Assembly (NCBI RefSeq): GCF_030295705.1
Contig: NZ_AP027274.1
Span: 1,178,001 to 1,242,000, forward strand
Direction: 5' to 3'
Length of the DNA stretch: 64,000 nt
From: Polynucleobacter sp. TUM22923
GTDB taxonomy: Bacteria; Pseudomonadota; Gammaproteobacteria; Burkholderiales; Burkholderiaceae
The notes below the pieces were generated by a model. That model saw only the letters and a program-made list of their open reading frames with translations, was not told the DNA's origin and made no database searches. The position numbers were made by a program, and so were the translations under genes. Of the stretch, positions 35,704-45,207 are shown one piece after another (within the stretch, counting starts at the first letter, position 1; every line of letters begins with the position of its first letter).

Positions 35704-36168
35704 TTAAGCTTTATTCCATTTAGCGATTGCAGTGTCATCGGACACTCGGGCATCTACCCATCGACCACCCTCAGGCGTCTCTTCTTTTTTCCAAAAAGGA
35801 GCTTCGGTTTTGAGGTAATCCATGATGAACTCGCAGGCTGAAAAGGCTTCACCTCGATGTGCGCTAGTTACTGCCACCAAAACGATCTGATCTTCCGGTA
35901 GTAGTGGGCCCACGCGATGAATAATTAATGCTTTACGAATATCCCAACGCGATCTTGCTTGCGTAACGATGTCTTCAAGGGCTTTTTCAGTCATCCCGGG
36001 ATAGTGCTCTAGAGTCATGCCTTGCACTTGGCTGCCGTCATTCATATCTCTGACGGTGCCTAAAAAAGTGACCACTGCACCTACCTGGGGATCATTTTTA
36101 CGCAATGCTGAGATTTCACCAGTAAGGTCAAAGTCCGCCTCCTGAATACGAATGATGGTCCCTGACAT
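35704..36168 (-). CDS. moaE: Molybdopterin synthase catalytic subunit MoaE
   Basis: The 154-aa protein has VGAVVTFLGTVRD, LEHYPGMTEKAL, HRVGPLLPEDQIVLVAV and the Lys-rich end APFWKKEETPEGGRWVDA. With thiocarboxylated MoaD it inserts two sulfurs into precursor Z to make molybdopterin. It is the last gene of the alaT-hom-thrC-moeA-moaD-moaE run and follows moaD by 1 bp. Confidence 0.95.
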   Translation of the reverse strand: MSGTIIRIQEADFDLTGEISALRKNDPQVGAVVTFLGTVRDMNDGSQVQGMTLEHYPGMTEKALEDIVTQARSRWDIRKALIIHRVGPLLPEDQIVLVAVTSAHRGEAFSACEFIMDYLKTEAPFWKKEETPEGGRWVDARVSDDTAIAKWNKA

Positions 36169-36169
36169 C

Positions 36170-36427
36170 CTATCCGCCAGTCACTGGAGGAAAGAAGGCT
36201 ACTTCAGCCCCCTCCTCCAAAGGAGTAGTGTCATTGACCATTTGCTGGTTCAGGGCACAGCGAATCACTTTGCTGCTCGCCAGCACTTCAGCCCATGGGT
36301 CACCGCGAAGTATTAAAAAGGCCCTTAAGTCTGCAATCGTTTTGATGTGGTCAGCAACGACAATACTTTCTTCTGAGAGGCCAAGGCCTTCACGCAAAGA
36401 GGCAAAGAATCGTAATTGGAGTTTCAT
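36170..36427 (-). CDS. moaD: Molybdopterin synthase sulfur carrier MoaD
   Basis: The 85-aa ubiquitin-fold sulfur carrier ends in the required Gly-Gly (FFPPVTGG), which becomes the thiocarboxylate. It begins MKLQLRFFASLREGLGLSEE. It lies 54 bp downstream of moeA; that gap holds a G-rich repeat tract. Confidence 0.93.
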   Translation of the reverse strand: MKLQLRFFASLREGLGLSEESIVVADHIKTIADLRAFLILRGDPWAEVLASSKVIRCALNQQMVNDTTPLEEGAEVAFFPPVTGG

Positions 36428-36437
36428 GGAAAGCTTA

Positions 36438-36476
36438 GGGTTCAGATCGGGGTTGGGGTTGAGGTCGGAGTCGGGG
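36438..36476 (+). repeat. G-rich imperfect repeat, possible G-quadruplex
   Basis: The top strand has G runs of 3, 4, 4 and 4 at 36438, 36449, 36455 and 36473, separated by short T-containing spacers with further GG pairs. The repeating unit is roughly TCGGGGTTGG. It fills most of the moeA-moaD gap. The mRNA of the operon is the C-rich strand here, so any quadruplex would form on the template DNA. Confidence 0.5.
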
Positions 36477-36481
36477 TTTTG

Positions 36482-37726
36482 CTAAGTCAGTAGCGCATTA
36501 AATGGAATGTACTTAACCATATCACCAACCTGAATCATCTGACCCGGCGGGCAATCAAGCAATCCATCGCCCCACGAGGCGCTGGTAAGCACCCCAGAGC
36601 TCTGATTAGGAAACAAATCTAAGCCGCCTTGGGCATTGATTTTTACGCGCAAGAACTCATTACGACGATCAGCCTTGGGCCAATTAAAATCAGCGCGCAT
36701 AGGATAAGACTGCGGTGTCACTACTGGGCGCCCTTGAAGCTTCAGAATGAAGGGCCTCACAAACAATAAAAAGGTGACAAAGCTAGAAACGGGGTTGCCC
36801 GGCAAACCCATAAACCAGGCCTCACCACCATCTAACTGACCCGACTTACGTACCGCACCAAAAGCCAAAGGCTTGCCTGGCTTAATCGCAATTTGCCATA
36901 AATCTAAACGGCCTTCAGCGCTAACTGCTGGCTTAATATGATCTTCCTCGCCAACCGATACGCCGCCAGAGGTGATAATCAAATCATGATCCTGACTTGC
37001 TCTTCGCAAAGCGTCACGAGTGGACTCAAGACGATCCGGAACAATGCCTAAGTCCGTTGGCTCGCAACCCAGTGATTTAAGGCAGGCCAATAAAGTGTCG
37101 CGATTGGAGTTGTAGATACCCCCCGGCTTGAGCGGCTGCCCAGGAAGCGATAACTCATCCCCTGTAAAAAAAGCGGCTACCTTCACGCGGCGCTTGACAT
37201 CCAAGTGGGTCAAACCAGCCGAAGCTGCTACACCCAACTCTTGAGGACGCAAAAAAGTACCTGCAGTAAGCGCCGTTTTCCCTGCTGTGAGATCTTCACC
37301 ACGACGCCGAATCCACTGACCAGCAGTTGGTGCGATTGTTACCTGAACCTGATCGGAATGCGTTTCAGAGATGATGCAGTCTTCCTGCATCACTACTGCA
37401 TCGGCACCCAAGGGTATTGGGGCGCCTGTAAATATCCTAGCAGCAGTGCCGGGAGTTAATTGAACCCCCATTGACCCCGCAGGAATACGCTGCCCAATTT
37501 TGAGCATGCTTCCTGGTGTCGCCGTATCAAGACTACTCACTGCGTAGCCGTCCATGGCAGTGTTATCGACTGGCGGTACATCCACTAAGCTATTGACGTC
37601 TTGCGCAAGAACTCGACCCAAAGCCGATTGCATCGCAACGGTTTCTTGCCCTTCTACTGGTTTGGCCTGTGACAGAAGATGCTCTAAGGCCTCATGCGCA
37701 GTCAACATCGGGGGCTTTTTGGTCAT
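36482..37726 (-). CDS. moeA: Molybdopterin molybdenumtransferase MoeA
   Basis: The 414-aa protein inserts molybdate into adenylylated molybdopterin. Motifs are PPVDNTAMDGYAV (about 50), IFTGAPIPLGADAVVMQED, RRRGEDLTAG, TGDEL, ITSGGVSVGEEDHIKPA and GLPGNPVSSFVTF. It lies 28 bp after thrC in a betaproteobacterial arrangement that joins threonine synthesis and molybdenum cofactor genes. Confidence 0.95.
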   Translation of the reverse strand: MTKKPPMLTAHEALEHLLSQAKPVEGQETVAMQSALGRVLAQDVNSLVDVPPVDNTAMDGYAVSSLDTATPGSMLKIGQRIPAGSMGVQLTPGTAARIFTGAPIPLGADAVVMQEDCIISETHSDQVQVTIAPTAGQWIRRRGEDLTAGKTALTAGTFLRPQELGVAASAGLTHLDVKRRVKVAAFFTGDELSLPGQPLKPGGIYNSNRDTLLACLKSLGCEPTDLGIVPDRLESTRDALRRASQDHDLIITSGGVSVGEEDHIKPAVSAEGRLDLWQIAIKPGKPLAFGAVRKSGQLDGGEAWFMGLPGNPVSSFVTFLLFVRPFILKLQGRPVVTPQSYPMRADFNWPKADRRNEFLRVKINAQGGLDLFPNQSSGVLTSASWGDGLLDCPPGQMIQVGDMVKYIPFNALLT

Positions 37727-37754
37727 GAGTTAATGAGTAAACTGGCTTACTAAA

Positions 37755-39197
37755 TTAATCGAGATGCGTCGCAAGGAATGTTTTGACTTGATTGACATCT
37801 GCATCTATATTTTCGACCCACTGAGGTTTAGACTTGATGTCCTTAAACGCTTCTGGGCACTCGGCAGGGCGACCTAAAGCTATCTCGATCGTCTCTTCAA
37901 ACTTAATAGGAAGTGCCGTTTCCAAAACAATCATCGGAATCCCGGGCTCTAGGTAGTCTCTTGCGACCTTCACACCATCGGCAGTATGCGTATCAATCAT
38001 GATGTTGTATTGCTGATCTACATTTCGTATCGTATCTAGGCGATTTTGATGGGTGCTTCGGCCAGATTGAAAACCGTACTGCCCCATCTCTTGAAAAATG
38101 ACTTCTTGAGAAATATCAAAGCCACCAGCGGTATCCACTTGTTTAAACATCGCCGCAGTTTGTGCGCCGTCTTTACCAACGAGATCAAACACAAAGCGCT
38201 CAAAATTACTGGCCTTAGAAATATCCATTGATGGACTTGAAGTATGCAAGGTCTCTGCTGACTTTCGTGCGCGATACACGCCAGTAGTGAAAAACTCATT
38301 CAGTACATCGTTTTCGTTAGTGGCCGCAACTAAATGGGCGATTGGCAATCCCATCATACGGGCAATATGTCCTGCACAAATATTGCCAAAGTTTCCTGAG
38401 GGCACCGTAAACGATACTTTTTCTGAACTTGATTGAGTAGCTAGTAAGTAACCTTGGAAGTAATACACCACTTGCGCAACAACACGGCCCCAATTAATCG
38501 AGTTAACTGTGCCAATACGATACTTCGCTTTAAAGGCATGATCGTTACTAACGGCTTTAACAATGTCCTGACAGTCATCAAATACACCGGCAACTGCCAG
38601 GTTAAAAATATTGGGGTCTTGCAAAGAATACATTTGCGCAGATTGAAACGCGCTCATCTTGCCACGAGGTGAAAGCATGAAAACGTTCACGCCTTCTTTG
38701 CCACGCATGGCATATTCAGCCGCACTACCAGTATCACCAGAGGTTGCACCCAAGATGTTCAGTTTTTGTCCTGAGCGCCTCAGGGCATACTCGAAAAGAT
38801 TACCAAGCAACTGCATCGCCATATCTTTAAAAGCTAAAGTAGGTCCATTAGAGAGACTTAACAAACCTAAGCGAGTACCACCTTCTTCTCCCAGCCAATG
38901 TAAGGGTGAAATATCTTTTGCATTGTCCGCTTTACGTCCATTGCAATAGACTTGCTCTGTATAGGTCTTACGCAACAAAGCACGTAAATCCTCTTCAGGG
39001 ATGTCATCGCAATACAAGCTTAATACTTCGTATGCCAGGTCTGCGTAAGACAAGCTTCGCCATGAATCTAATTGTGCTGGGCTCACTTGTGGGTATTCCA
39101 CTGGCAAGTACAAGCCTCCGTCTGGGGCTAAGCCGCCAAGCAGAATTTCTAGGAAGGATTGCTGTGGGCTATTGCCCCGAGTAGATTGGTAACGCAT
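37755..39197 (-). CDS. thrC: Threonine synthase
   Basis: The 480-aa PLP enzyme converts O-phosphohomoserine to threonine. It begins MRYQSTRGNSPQQSFLEILL; the PLP lysine lies in NGPTLAFKDMAMQLLG and the phosphate loop is ATSGDTGSAAEYAMRG. It follows hom by 19 bp. Confidence 0.96.
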   Translation of the reverse strand: MRYQSTRGNSPQQSFLEILLGGLAPDGGLYLPVEYPQVSPAQLDSWRSLSYADLAYEVLSLYCDDIPEEDLRALLRKTYTEQVYCNGRKADNAKDISPLHWLGEEGGTRLGLLSLSNGPTLAFKDMAMQLLGNLFEYALRRSGQKLNILGATSGDTGSAAEYAMRGKEGVNVFMLSPRGKMSAFQSAQMYSLQDPNIFNLAVAGVFDDCQDIVKAVSNDHAFKAKYRIGTVNSINWGRVVAQVVYYFQGYLLATQSSSEKVSFTVPSGNFGNICAGHIARMMGLPIAHLVAATNENDVLNEFFTTGVYRARKSAETLHTSSPSMDISKASNFERFVFDLVGKDGAQTAAMFKQVDTAGGFDISQEVIFQEMGQYGFQSGRSTHQNRLDTIRNVDQQYNIMIDTHTADGVKVARDYLEPGIPMIVLETALPIKFEETIEIALGRPAECPEAFKDIKSKPQWVENIDADVNQVKTFLATHLD

Positions 39198-39216
39198 GTT
39201 TTGTAATCAATCTTTT

Positions 39217-40527
39217 CTATGACAAATTTTCTAAACGGATCTTAATAACCTCACCCGCTACTGTTTTCAGATTCTGAATTTCACGAATAGCTGCCAACAT
39301 ATGCTTTTCTTTAGTCTCGTGCGTCAGCGCTACAAGATCAGTTTGACTTTCGCCTTCATCTGCCTCTTTTTGCAATAGAGCATCAATCGAAATATTGTGG
39401 GAAGCTAAGATCTTGGTAATGTCAGCCAACACTCCGGCCTGATCAGCTACGCGTAATCGCAGATAGTAGCTGGTAGTAATTTCACCTATTGGCAAGACGG
39501 CAATATCACGCACTGCATCTGGCTGGAAGGCTAAATAAGGAACGCGATGCTCAGGGCTTGCACTGTGTAAACGGGCAATGTCTACCAGGTCAGCAATCAC
39601 TGCTGAGGCAGTTGGCTCTGAGCCAGCACCCTTGCCGTAGTACAAAGTGGTACCTACCGCATCACCAAACACTTGCACCGCATTCATCGCACCCTCAACG
39701 TTTGCAATTAAACGCTTGGTTGGGATGAGTGTGGGATGCACCCGTAGCTCTACACCTGTTGAAGTTTTCTTAGCGATACCTAGTAACTTAATGCGGTAAC
39801 CCAGCTGTTCGGCATATTTAATGTCGATCGCATCTAACTTCGTAATGCCTTCCACATGTGCTTTTTCAAATTGCATAGGAATACCAAAAGCAATCGCACT
39901 CATGATGGTCGCTTTGTGAGCAGCATCTACACCTTCAATGTCAAAAGTGGGATCTGCCTCTGCATAACCTAGGCGCTGAGCCTCTTTAAGGACAGTTGCA
40001 AAATCTAAGCCTTTGTCACGCATCTCTGACAAAATAAAGTTGGTAGTGCCGTTAATGATGCCGGCAATCCACTCGATGCGATTTGCAGTGAGGCCTTCGC
40101 GTAGCGATTTAATGATCGGAATTCCGCCAGCCACTGCCGCTTCAAATGCCACCATTACACCCTTTGCATGCGCTGCTTTAAAAATAGCATTACCGTGAAC
40201 GGCAATCAGGGCCTTATTCGCCGTAACGACATGCTTGCCTGCTGCAATCGCTTCAAGCACCAAGTCTTTGGCAATACCGTAGCCGCCGATAAGCTCTACA
40301 ACAATGTCTATTTCAGGATTATTAATGACTGCACGCGCATCACTGACTACTTGAGCGTGGTCCTGAACCAATTCTTTTGCGCGCTCGACATTGAGATCGG
40401 CAACCGTATGGATTCGGATACCGCGACCTGCACGACGCACGATTTCCTCTTGATTGCGTTCCAATACTGTAAATACGCCAGCACCTACAGTGCCAATGCC
40501 TAATAGGCCTACTTGAATCGGTTTCAT
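39217..40527 (-). CDS. hom: Homoserine dehydrogenase
   Basis: The 436-aa enzyme reduces aspartate semialdehyde to homoserine. It has an N-terminal NAD(P) fold (QVGLLGIGTVGAGVFTVLE), catalytic core AGIINGTTNFILSEM, YAEADPTFDIEGVDAAHK, and a C-terminal ACT domain (about 350-430, LRLRVADQAGVLADITKIL) for threonine feedback. Its ATG overlaps the alaT stop codon (ATGA), indicating coupled translation. Confidence 0.96.
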   Translation of the reverse strand: MKPIQVGLLGIGTVGAGVFTVLERNQEEIVRRAGRGIRIHTVADLNVERAKELVQDHAQVVSDARAVINNPEIDIVVELIGGYGIAKDLVLEAIAAGKHVVTANKALIAVHGNAIFKAAHAKGVMVAFEAAVAGGIPIIKSLREGLTANRIEWIAGIINGTTNFILSEMRDKGLDFATVLKEAQRLGYAEADPTFDIEGVDAAHKATIMSAIAFGIPMQFEKAHVEGITKLDAIDIKYAEQLGYRIKLLGIAKKTSTGVELRVHPTLIPTKRLIANVEGAMNAVQVFGDAVGTTLYYGKGAGSEPTASAVIADLVDIARLHSASPEHRVPYLAFQPDAVRDIAVLPIGEITTSYYLRLRVADQAGVLADITKILASHNISIDALLQKEADEGESQTDLVALTHETKEKHMLAAIREIQNLKTVAGEVIKIRLENLS

Positions 40528-41783
40528 AACGCCTTTGATACTGTTGAGTTAGCTACTTTGCGGCTATGTTTTTGACGATAACGCTCCAGAAAACGTGCAA
40601 GACGACCTATCGCCTCTTTAAGTACATCCTCATGGGGCAAGAACACTAAACGGAAATGATCTGGTTTGCCCCAGTTAAATCCGGAACCTTGCACCAGCAA
40701 CACTTTTTCTTCTTTAAGTAAGTCCGCAATAAATTGCTGGTCATCTTCAATTGGATACATTTGCGAATCAAGCTTAGGGAATAAATACAGGGCAGACTTT
40801 GGCTTCACACAAGTGACGCCGGGTATTTCGGTAATGAGCTTCCAGGCAAGATCACGCTGCTTCGCTAAGCGACCACCTTCAGCCACCAAATCATTAATGC
40901 TTTGATAGCCACCTAAAGCCGTTTGAATCGCATACTGGCCAGGAACGTTGGCACAAAGGCGCATAGATGAGAGCATATTCAGGCCCTCAACATAGTCACG
41001 AATCATTTCTTTATCACCGGAGACAACCATCCAACCAGCGCGATAGCCGCAGGAGCGGTAGTTTTTGGATAAGCCATTAAAGGTGATGGTGACAACATCG
41101 GTAGATAACGACGCTAGGGAAACATGCTTCTCTTGGTCATACAACATCTTGTCGTAAATCTCATCAGCGAACAGAATCAAATCATGCTCACGAGCAATTT
41201 CCGTGATTTCTTTTAAAACCTCAGTAGAGTAAATGGCGCCCGTTGGATTGTTAGGATTAATCACCACAATCGCTTTAGTGCGAGGCGTAATTCTCTTGCG
41301 CAGATCGGCTAAATCTGGCGCCCAATCTTTTGACTCATCACAGAGATAGTGAACCGGTGTGCCGCCAGATAAGCTTACTGCGGCAGTCCATAAAGGGTAG
41401 TCAGGGGCTGGCACCAACACTTCATCGCCATTGTTAAGCAAGGCATTCATTGCTAAAACGATTAATTCAGAAACTCCATTGCCGGTATAGATGTCGTCCA
41501 AAGTGACGCCTCGAATCCCTTTTTCTTGGCAATAATGCATGATTGCCTTGCGAGCAGCAAAAATTCCCTTGGAATCGGAGTAGGCTGAGGCATTACCCAA
41601 ATTACGAATCATGTCCAACTGAATCTCTTCAGGGGGATCAAAGCCAAAAACACCTACATTGCCGATGTTTAATTTAATGATCTTATGACCCTCTTCCTCC
41701 ATACGCTGAGCAAGCTCCAGCACAGGTCCACGGATGTCATAACAGACATGATTGAGTTTTTCGGACTTAAGGATCGGTTTCAC
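40524..41783 (-). CDS. alaT: Alanine-synthesising PLP aminotransferase (AlaA/AlaT type)
   Basis: The 419-aa class I aminotransferase begins MKPILKSEKLNHVCYDIRGP. The aspartate region is VINPNNPTGAIYS and the PLP lysine is in FNGLSKNYRSCGYRAGW. Family members make alanine from pyruvate and glutamate. It heads the alaT-hom-thrC operon, a typical betaproteobacterial arrangement. Confidence 0.9.
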   Translation of the reverse strand: MKPILKSEKLNHVCYDIRGPVLELAQRMEEEGHKIIKLNIGNVGVFGFDPPEEIQLDMIRNLGNASAYSDSKGIFAARKAIMHYCQEKGIRGVTLDDIYTGNGVSELIVLAMNALLNNGDEVLVPAPDYPLWTAAVSLSGGTPVHYLCDESKDWAPDLADLRKRITPRTKAIVVINPNNPTGAIYSTEVLKEITEIAREHDLILFADEIYDKMLYDQEKHVSLASLSTDVVTITFNGLSKNYRSCGYRAGWMVVSGDKEMIRDYVEGLNMLSSMRLCANVPGQYAIQTALGGYQSINDLVAEGGRLAKQRDLAWKLITEIPGVTCVKPKSALYLFPKLDSQMYPIEDDQQFIADLLKEEKVLLVQGSGFNWGKPDHFRLVFLPHEDVLKEAIGRLARFLERYRQKHSRKVANSTVSKAL

Positions 41784-41804
41784 AGTAAATTCAGAGTTAA
41801 GTTC

Positions 41805-41836
41805 TTGAAATCTAGGAAAAAACAGCTGGCTATAAT
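41805..41836 (+). promoter_or_regulatory. Possible promoter of the Mth938-like/arn cluster
   Basis: A perfect TATAAT (41831-41836) lies 26 bp before the Mth938-like ATG. TTGAAA (41805-41810) lies upstream with a 20-bp spacer, longer than optimal, so only the -10 element is convincing. Confidence 0.4.
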
Positions 41837-41862
41837 CCCTTAATTATGACAGAGAGTCCCTT

Positions 41863-42240
41863 ATGAAGCTTCAATCAGACCCCCATTCTGGTATTAATAC
41901 TATTACCGGTTACGGTGATGGCTATGTAGAGATCAATAAGACCCCATACAGCCATGCGGTTTTAGTCAGCTCAGGCGGGGGCATATTGGATTGGCCGGTC
42001 ACTACGTTTGATGACCTCACTGCAACTGATTTCTCTCAAATGGCTAGTTTGAAGCCCGAATTAATCCTCATCGGCACCGGTAAACGCCAGCGCTTTCCTA
42101 AGCCAGAGCTCCTAAAAACACTTATTGATGCCAAAATTGGTTTTGAAGTGATGGATTCTCAGGCAGCCTGCCGAACCTACAACATCTTGGTAGGTGAAAG
42201 CCGCCAAGTGCTGTTGGCGCTAATTGTGGAAGCCGACTAA
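41863..42240 (+). CDS. Mth938-like domain protein (DUF498/DUF598)
   Basis: The 125-aa protein has ITGYGDGYVEINKTPYSHAV near the start, ELILIGTGKRQRFPKPEL in the middle and the C-terminal VMDSQAACRTYNILVGESR, all typical of the Mth938-like fold shared with mitochondrial NDUFAF3. Function in bacteria is unknown. Its stop overlaps the arnT start (TAATG). Confidence 0.87.
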   Translation: MKLQSDPHSGINTITGYGDGYVEINKTPYSHAVLVSSGGGILDWPVTTFDDLTATDFSQMASLKPELILIGTGKRQRFPKPELLKTLIDAKIGFEVMDSQAACRTYNILVGESRQVLLALIVEAD

Positions 42241-43931
42241 TGCAATTTGGCCAAAGTAGGCAGTCTGCCGCCTTCAATCCAGCAACCCTCTTGATTCTGG
42301 TTCTGATCTACGGCTTGCTATGGTTCGGAACCCTTAATTTTCGCCACCTCATCCCCTCTGATGAGGGCCGTTATGCTGAAATTGCTCGAGAGATGCTCGT
42401 GACGGGCGATTGGGTTACCCCTAGGTACAACGGCTACAAGTATTTTGAGAAACCCCCCCTCCAAATTTGGGCTACTGCCGCCGCATTCAATCTTTTTGGA
42501 ATCGGCGACTGGCAAGCTCGACTTTGGACTGCATTAACTGGTTTTCTCACCATCCTATTTGTCGGTTTTACGGGTGCCCGCATCTTTAGCCCTCGGGCGG
42601 GCTACTTAGCGGCACTCGTACTGGCATCTAGCCCAATGTGGGTCATCAGCGGTCATGTGAATTCTTTGGATATGGGGCTTTCAGCGTTTTTGGTCGCCGC
42701 TTTATGCAGTCTTTTATTGGCTCAAACTTCCGCGCATCAGCACGCTCGTCGAAATTGGATGTGGGCTTGTTGGGCATTTATGGCCCTAGCAACGCTATCT
42801 AAGGGGGTAATTGGCGTAGCTATCCCAGGCATGGTTTTTGTCTTCTACTCCGTTACGGCATGGGACTGGAAAATTTGGGAACGCCTTCATATTGTTAGCG
42901 GGACATTACTGTTTCTCGTGATTACTGCACCTTGGTTTGTATTGATTGCGCAACGCAATCCCGAGTTTTTAGAGTTCTTTTTTATTCATGAGCACCTGCA
43001 GCGCTTTACGCAAACTGCACACAGCAGAACTGGCCCGATCTACTATTTTCTCCCCTTACTTCTACTGGGATTTTTGCCGTGGATAGCCCAAATTCCTGGG
43101 TCCATTAAGCAGGCATGGCAAGAGCGCAATCGCGAGTTTTCTAGCGCCTGGTTGTTAACTTGCTGGTTTGTTGTCATTCTTGGATTCTTTAGTATTTCTC
43201 AATCCAAGCTTCCCGGTTACATCATCCCCATTTTCCCAGCCCTAGCCCTTTTAGTAGGCAACAGCTTAGATCGCCGCTTGGAGCTTAACAAAGGGCTCGG
43301 GCTACCTTGGCAAGTGCAAACCCTGTGCTTTGTTGTTCTGGGCGGTGTTGGATTTTTCTTCTTAGGTGAAGTTGGTAGACAAGCCAGACCTGATGAAGTT
43401 GAGTCATACGCTCAATACACCTACTGGGTTATTGCGGCACTGATCACGCTAATGTCATTTAGTTTGCTGGCATTCGCGCAAAGTAAGCGTAATAGCTTGG
43501 CCAGCATCAGCAGTTTTGCAAGTGGCTTTTTCTTGTGCGCTCTTATTGCGGGTACGGGACACGAAACTCTGGGGCGCGCTGTCTCTGGGATCGACTTAGT
43601 TAAGCAGGTGAAAGCAGGCATCCCTGAAAATACTAATTTTTATTCCGTCAGAATCCTCGATCACACGGTACCTTTTTATTTAGGCAAGACCATGATCATG
43701 GTGGAGTTTTCAGATGAGCTTACATTTGGCGTGCAACAGCAACCCGATTTATGGATGCCAACACTGGCATCATTTATTGAGCGATGGAAAGAAGACGTAA
43801 CAGCGTATGCATTGATGGTTCCCGAGCAATATACGGAATTGCAAAAGCTCAATGTGCCGATGCAAGAGGTGGGTAGAGACTCGCGACGAGTGATTGTGAA
43901 GCATCCTGAAGCTGTTAACCCTGCTCCATAA
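42240..43931 (+). CDS. arnT: ArnT-like glycosyltransferase (undecaprenyl-phosphate Ara4N to lipid A)
   Basis: The 563-aa GT83-family membrane protein has about twelve helices. The first periplasmic loop carries the catalytic-type DEGRYAEIAREML (about 40) and is followed by RYNGYKYFEKPPLQIWATA. ArnT moves 4-amino-4-deoxy-arabinose from the lipid carrier to lipid A at the outer face of the inner membrane, which lowers negative charge and protects against cationic peptides. It is the first gene of the arn cluster. Specificity for Ara4N is inferred from arnB, arnC, arnA and arnD next door. Confidence 0.85.
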   Translation: MQFGQSRQSAAFNPATLLILVLIYGLLWFGTLNFRHLIPSDEGRYAEIAREMLVTGDWVTPRYNGYKYFEKPPLQIWATAAAFNLFGIGDWQARLWTALTGFLTILFVGFTGARIFSPRAGYLAALVLASSPMWVISGHVNSLDMGLSAFLVAALCSLLLAQTSAHQHARRNWMWACWAFMALATLSKGVIGVAIPGMVFVFYSVTAWDWKIWERLHIVSGTLLFLVITAPWFVLIAQRNPEFLEFFFIHEHLQRFTQTAHSRTGPIYYFLPLLLLGFLPWIAQIPGSIKQAWQERNREFSSAWLLTCWFVVILGFFSISQSKLPGYIIPIFPALALLVGNSLDRRLELNKGLGLPWQVQTLCFVVLGGVGFFFLGEVGRQARPDEVESYAQYTYWVIAALITLMSFSLLAFAQSKRNSLASISSFASGFFLCALIAGTGHETLGRAVSGIDLVKQVKAGIPENTNFYSVRILDHTVPFYLGKTMIMVEFSDELTFGVQQQPDLWMPTLASFIERWKEDVTAYALMVPEQYTELQKLNVPMQEVGRDSRRVIVKHPEAVNPAP

Positions 43932-43950
43932 TTCAATCTGAAAGCCCGCC

Positions 43951-45132
43951 ATGTCGAGTCACGAAAAAACACTTCCCATTACTCCCTTCATCCCCTTTAC
44001 TAGGCCGCATTTCAACCAAGAGACGATCGATGCCGTTGCTGAGGTACTACGCTCAGGCTGGGTTACTTCTGGCCCTAAATTAGCGGAGTTTGAAGCAGCC
44101 TTGAGTGACTACTTTGGCGGGCGTCCCGTACGTTGCTTCGCCAATGGCACGGCCACGATGAAAATTGCACTACAGGTAGCCGGTATTGGGCCGGGTGATG
44201 AAGTCATCACTACCCCAATCTCCTGGGTTGCCACCTCAAATGTGATTCTCAGTGTTGGGGCAACGCCAGTATTTGTAGATATTGACCCCGTGACCCGCAA
44301 TATTGATTTGAATAAGGTAGAACAGGCGATAACCCCCCAAACACGTGCCATCATGCCAGTCTATTTGTCAGGGCTGCCCGTTGATATGGATCAACTGTAT
44401 AGCCTTGCAAAAACGCATCAGCTACGGGTGATTGAAGATGCAGCGCAAGCATTTGGATCGCAATGGCATGGACAGAAAATCGGGAGTATCGGTGATCTGG
44501 TGAGCTTTAGTTTTCAGGCGAATAAGAACTTATCGACTATTGAGGGAGGTTGCCTCGTATTTAATAACACTGAAGAAGCCAAGCTCGCCGAGAAGTTTCG
44601 ATTACAGGGTCTTACTCGCCATGGTATCGACGCAATGGATGTAGACGTGCTGGGCGGTAAAGATAACCTCACTGACGTTAACGCCGTGATTGGCCTACAT
44701 CAACTTTTAGAGCTTCCCAAATTTCAAGCAAGAAGAGGTGCGCTAGCCCGCCAATATTTTGATGCGATTCGCAGTGAACTCAAAGCTGCTGGTTTGGAGA
44801 ACCTCCCCTTAGAATTGCCGGTAGAAAACTTTGGCGATACGAACTGGCATATGTTTCAGGTCGTGTTGCCGCTAGAGCAACTACAAGTGGATCGCGCACA
44901 AGTGATGACGGAGCTGAAAGACCTTGGTATCGGTACCGGCGTTCATTACCCAGCCATTACTGGATTTACGCTCTACAACAATCTAGGTTATCAACTTAGC
45001 GATACTCCGATTGCGCAGCGTATCGGTCGCTCCATTTTGACCCTACCCCTCTTCCCTGGAATGGCTGATGAAGATATCGGTCGCATCGCCGTTGCCCTGG
45101 TAGGCATTTTGAAGAAATATACAAATAAGTAA
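43951..45132 (+). CDS. arnB: UDP-4-amino-4-deoxy-L-arabinose aminotransferase ArnB
   Basis: The 393-aa DegT/DnrJ/EryC1 PLP enzyme aminates UDP-4-keto-pentose using glutamate. It has EVLRSGWVTSGPKLAEFEAA, the PLP-lysine region SFSFQANKNLSTIEGG and VIEDAAQAFGSQW. It lies 19 bp after arnT. Family members act on several sugars; the surrounding genes point to Ara4N. Confidence 0.88.
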   Translation: MSSHEKTLPITPFIPFTRPHFNQETIDAVAEVLRSGWVTSGPKLAEFEAALSDYFGGRPVRCFANGTATMKIALQVAGIGPGDEVITTPISWVATSNVILSVGATPVFVDIDPVTRNIDLNKVEQAITPQTRAIMPVYLSGLPVDMDQLYSLAKTHQLRVIEDAAQAFGSQWHGQKIGSIGDLVSFSFQANKNLSTIEGGCLVFNNTEEAKLAEKFRLQGLTRHGIDAMDVDVLGGKDNLTDVNAVIGLHQLLELPKFQARRGALARQYFDAIRSELKAAGLENLPLELPVENFGDTNWHMFQVVLPLEQLQVDRAQVMTELKDLGIGTGVHYPAITGFTLYNNLGYQLSDTPIAQRIGRSILTLPLFPGMADEDIGRIAVALVGILKKYTNK

Positions 45133-45207
45133 GCGCTGGAAGTGAGTTCTGAGACGGCGAATTCTTCAGAATTGAGTGGAAATACTAAGATCAGGCAAAA
45201 TTAGGGG

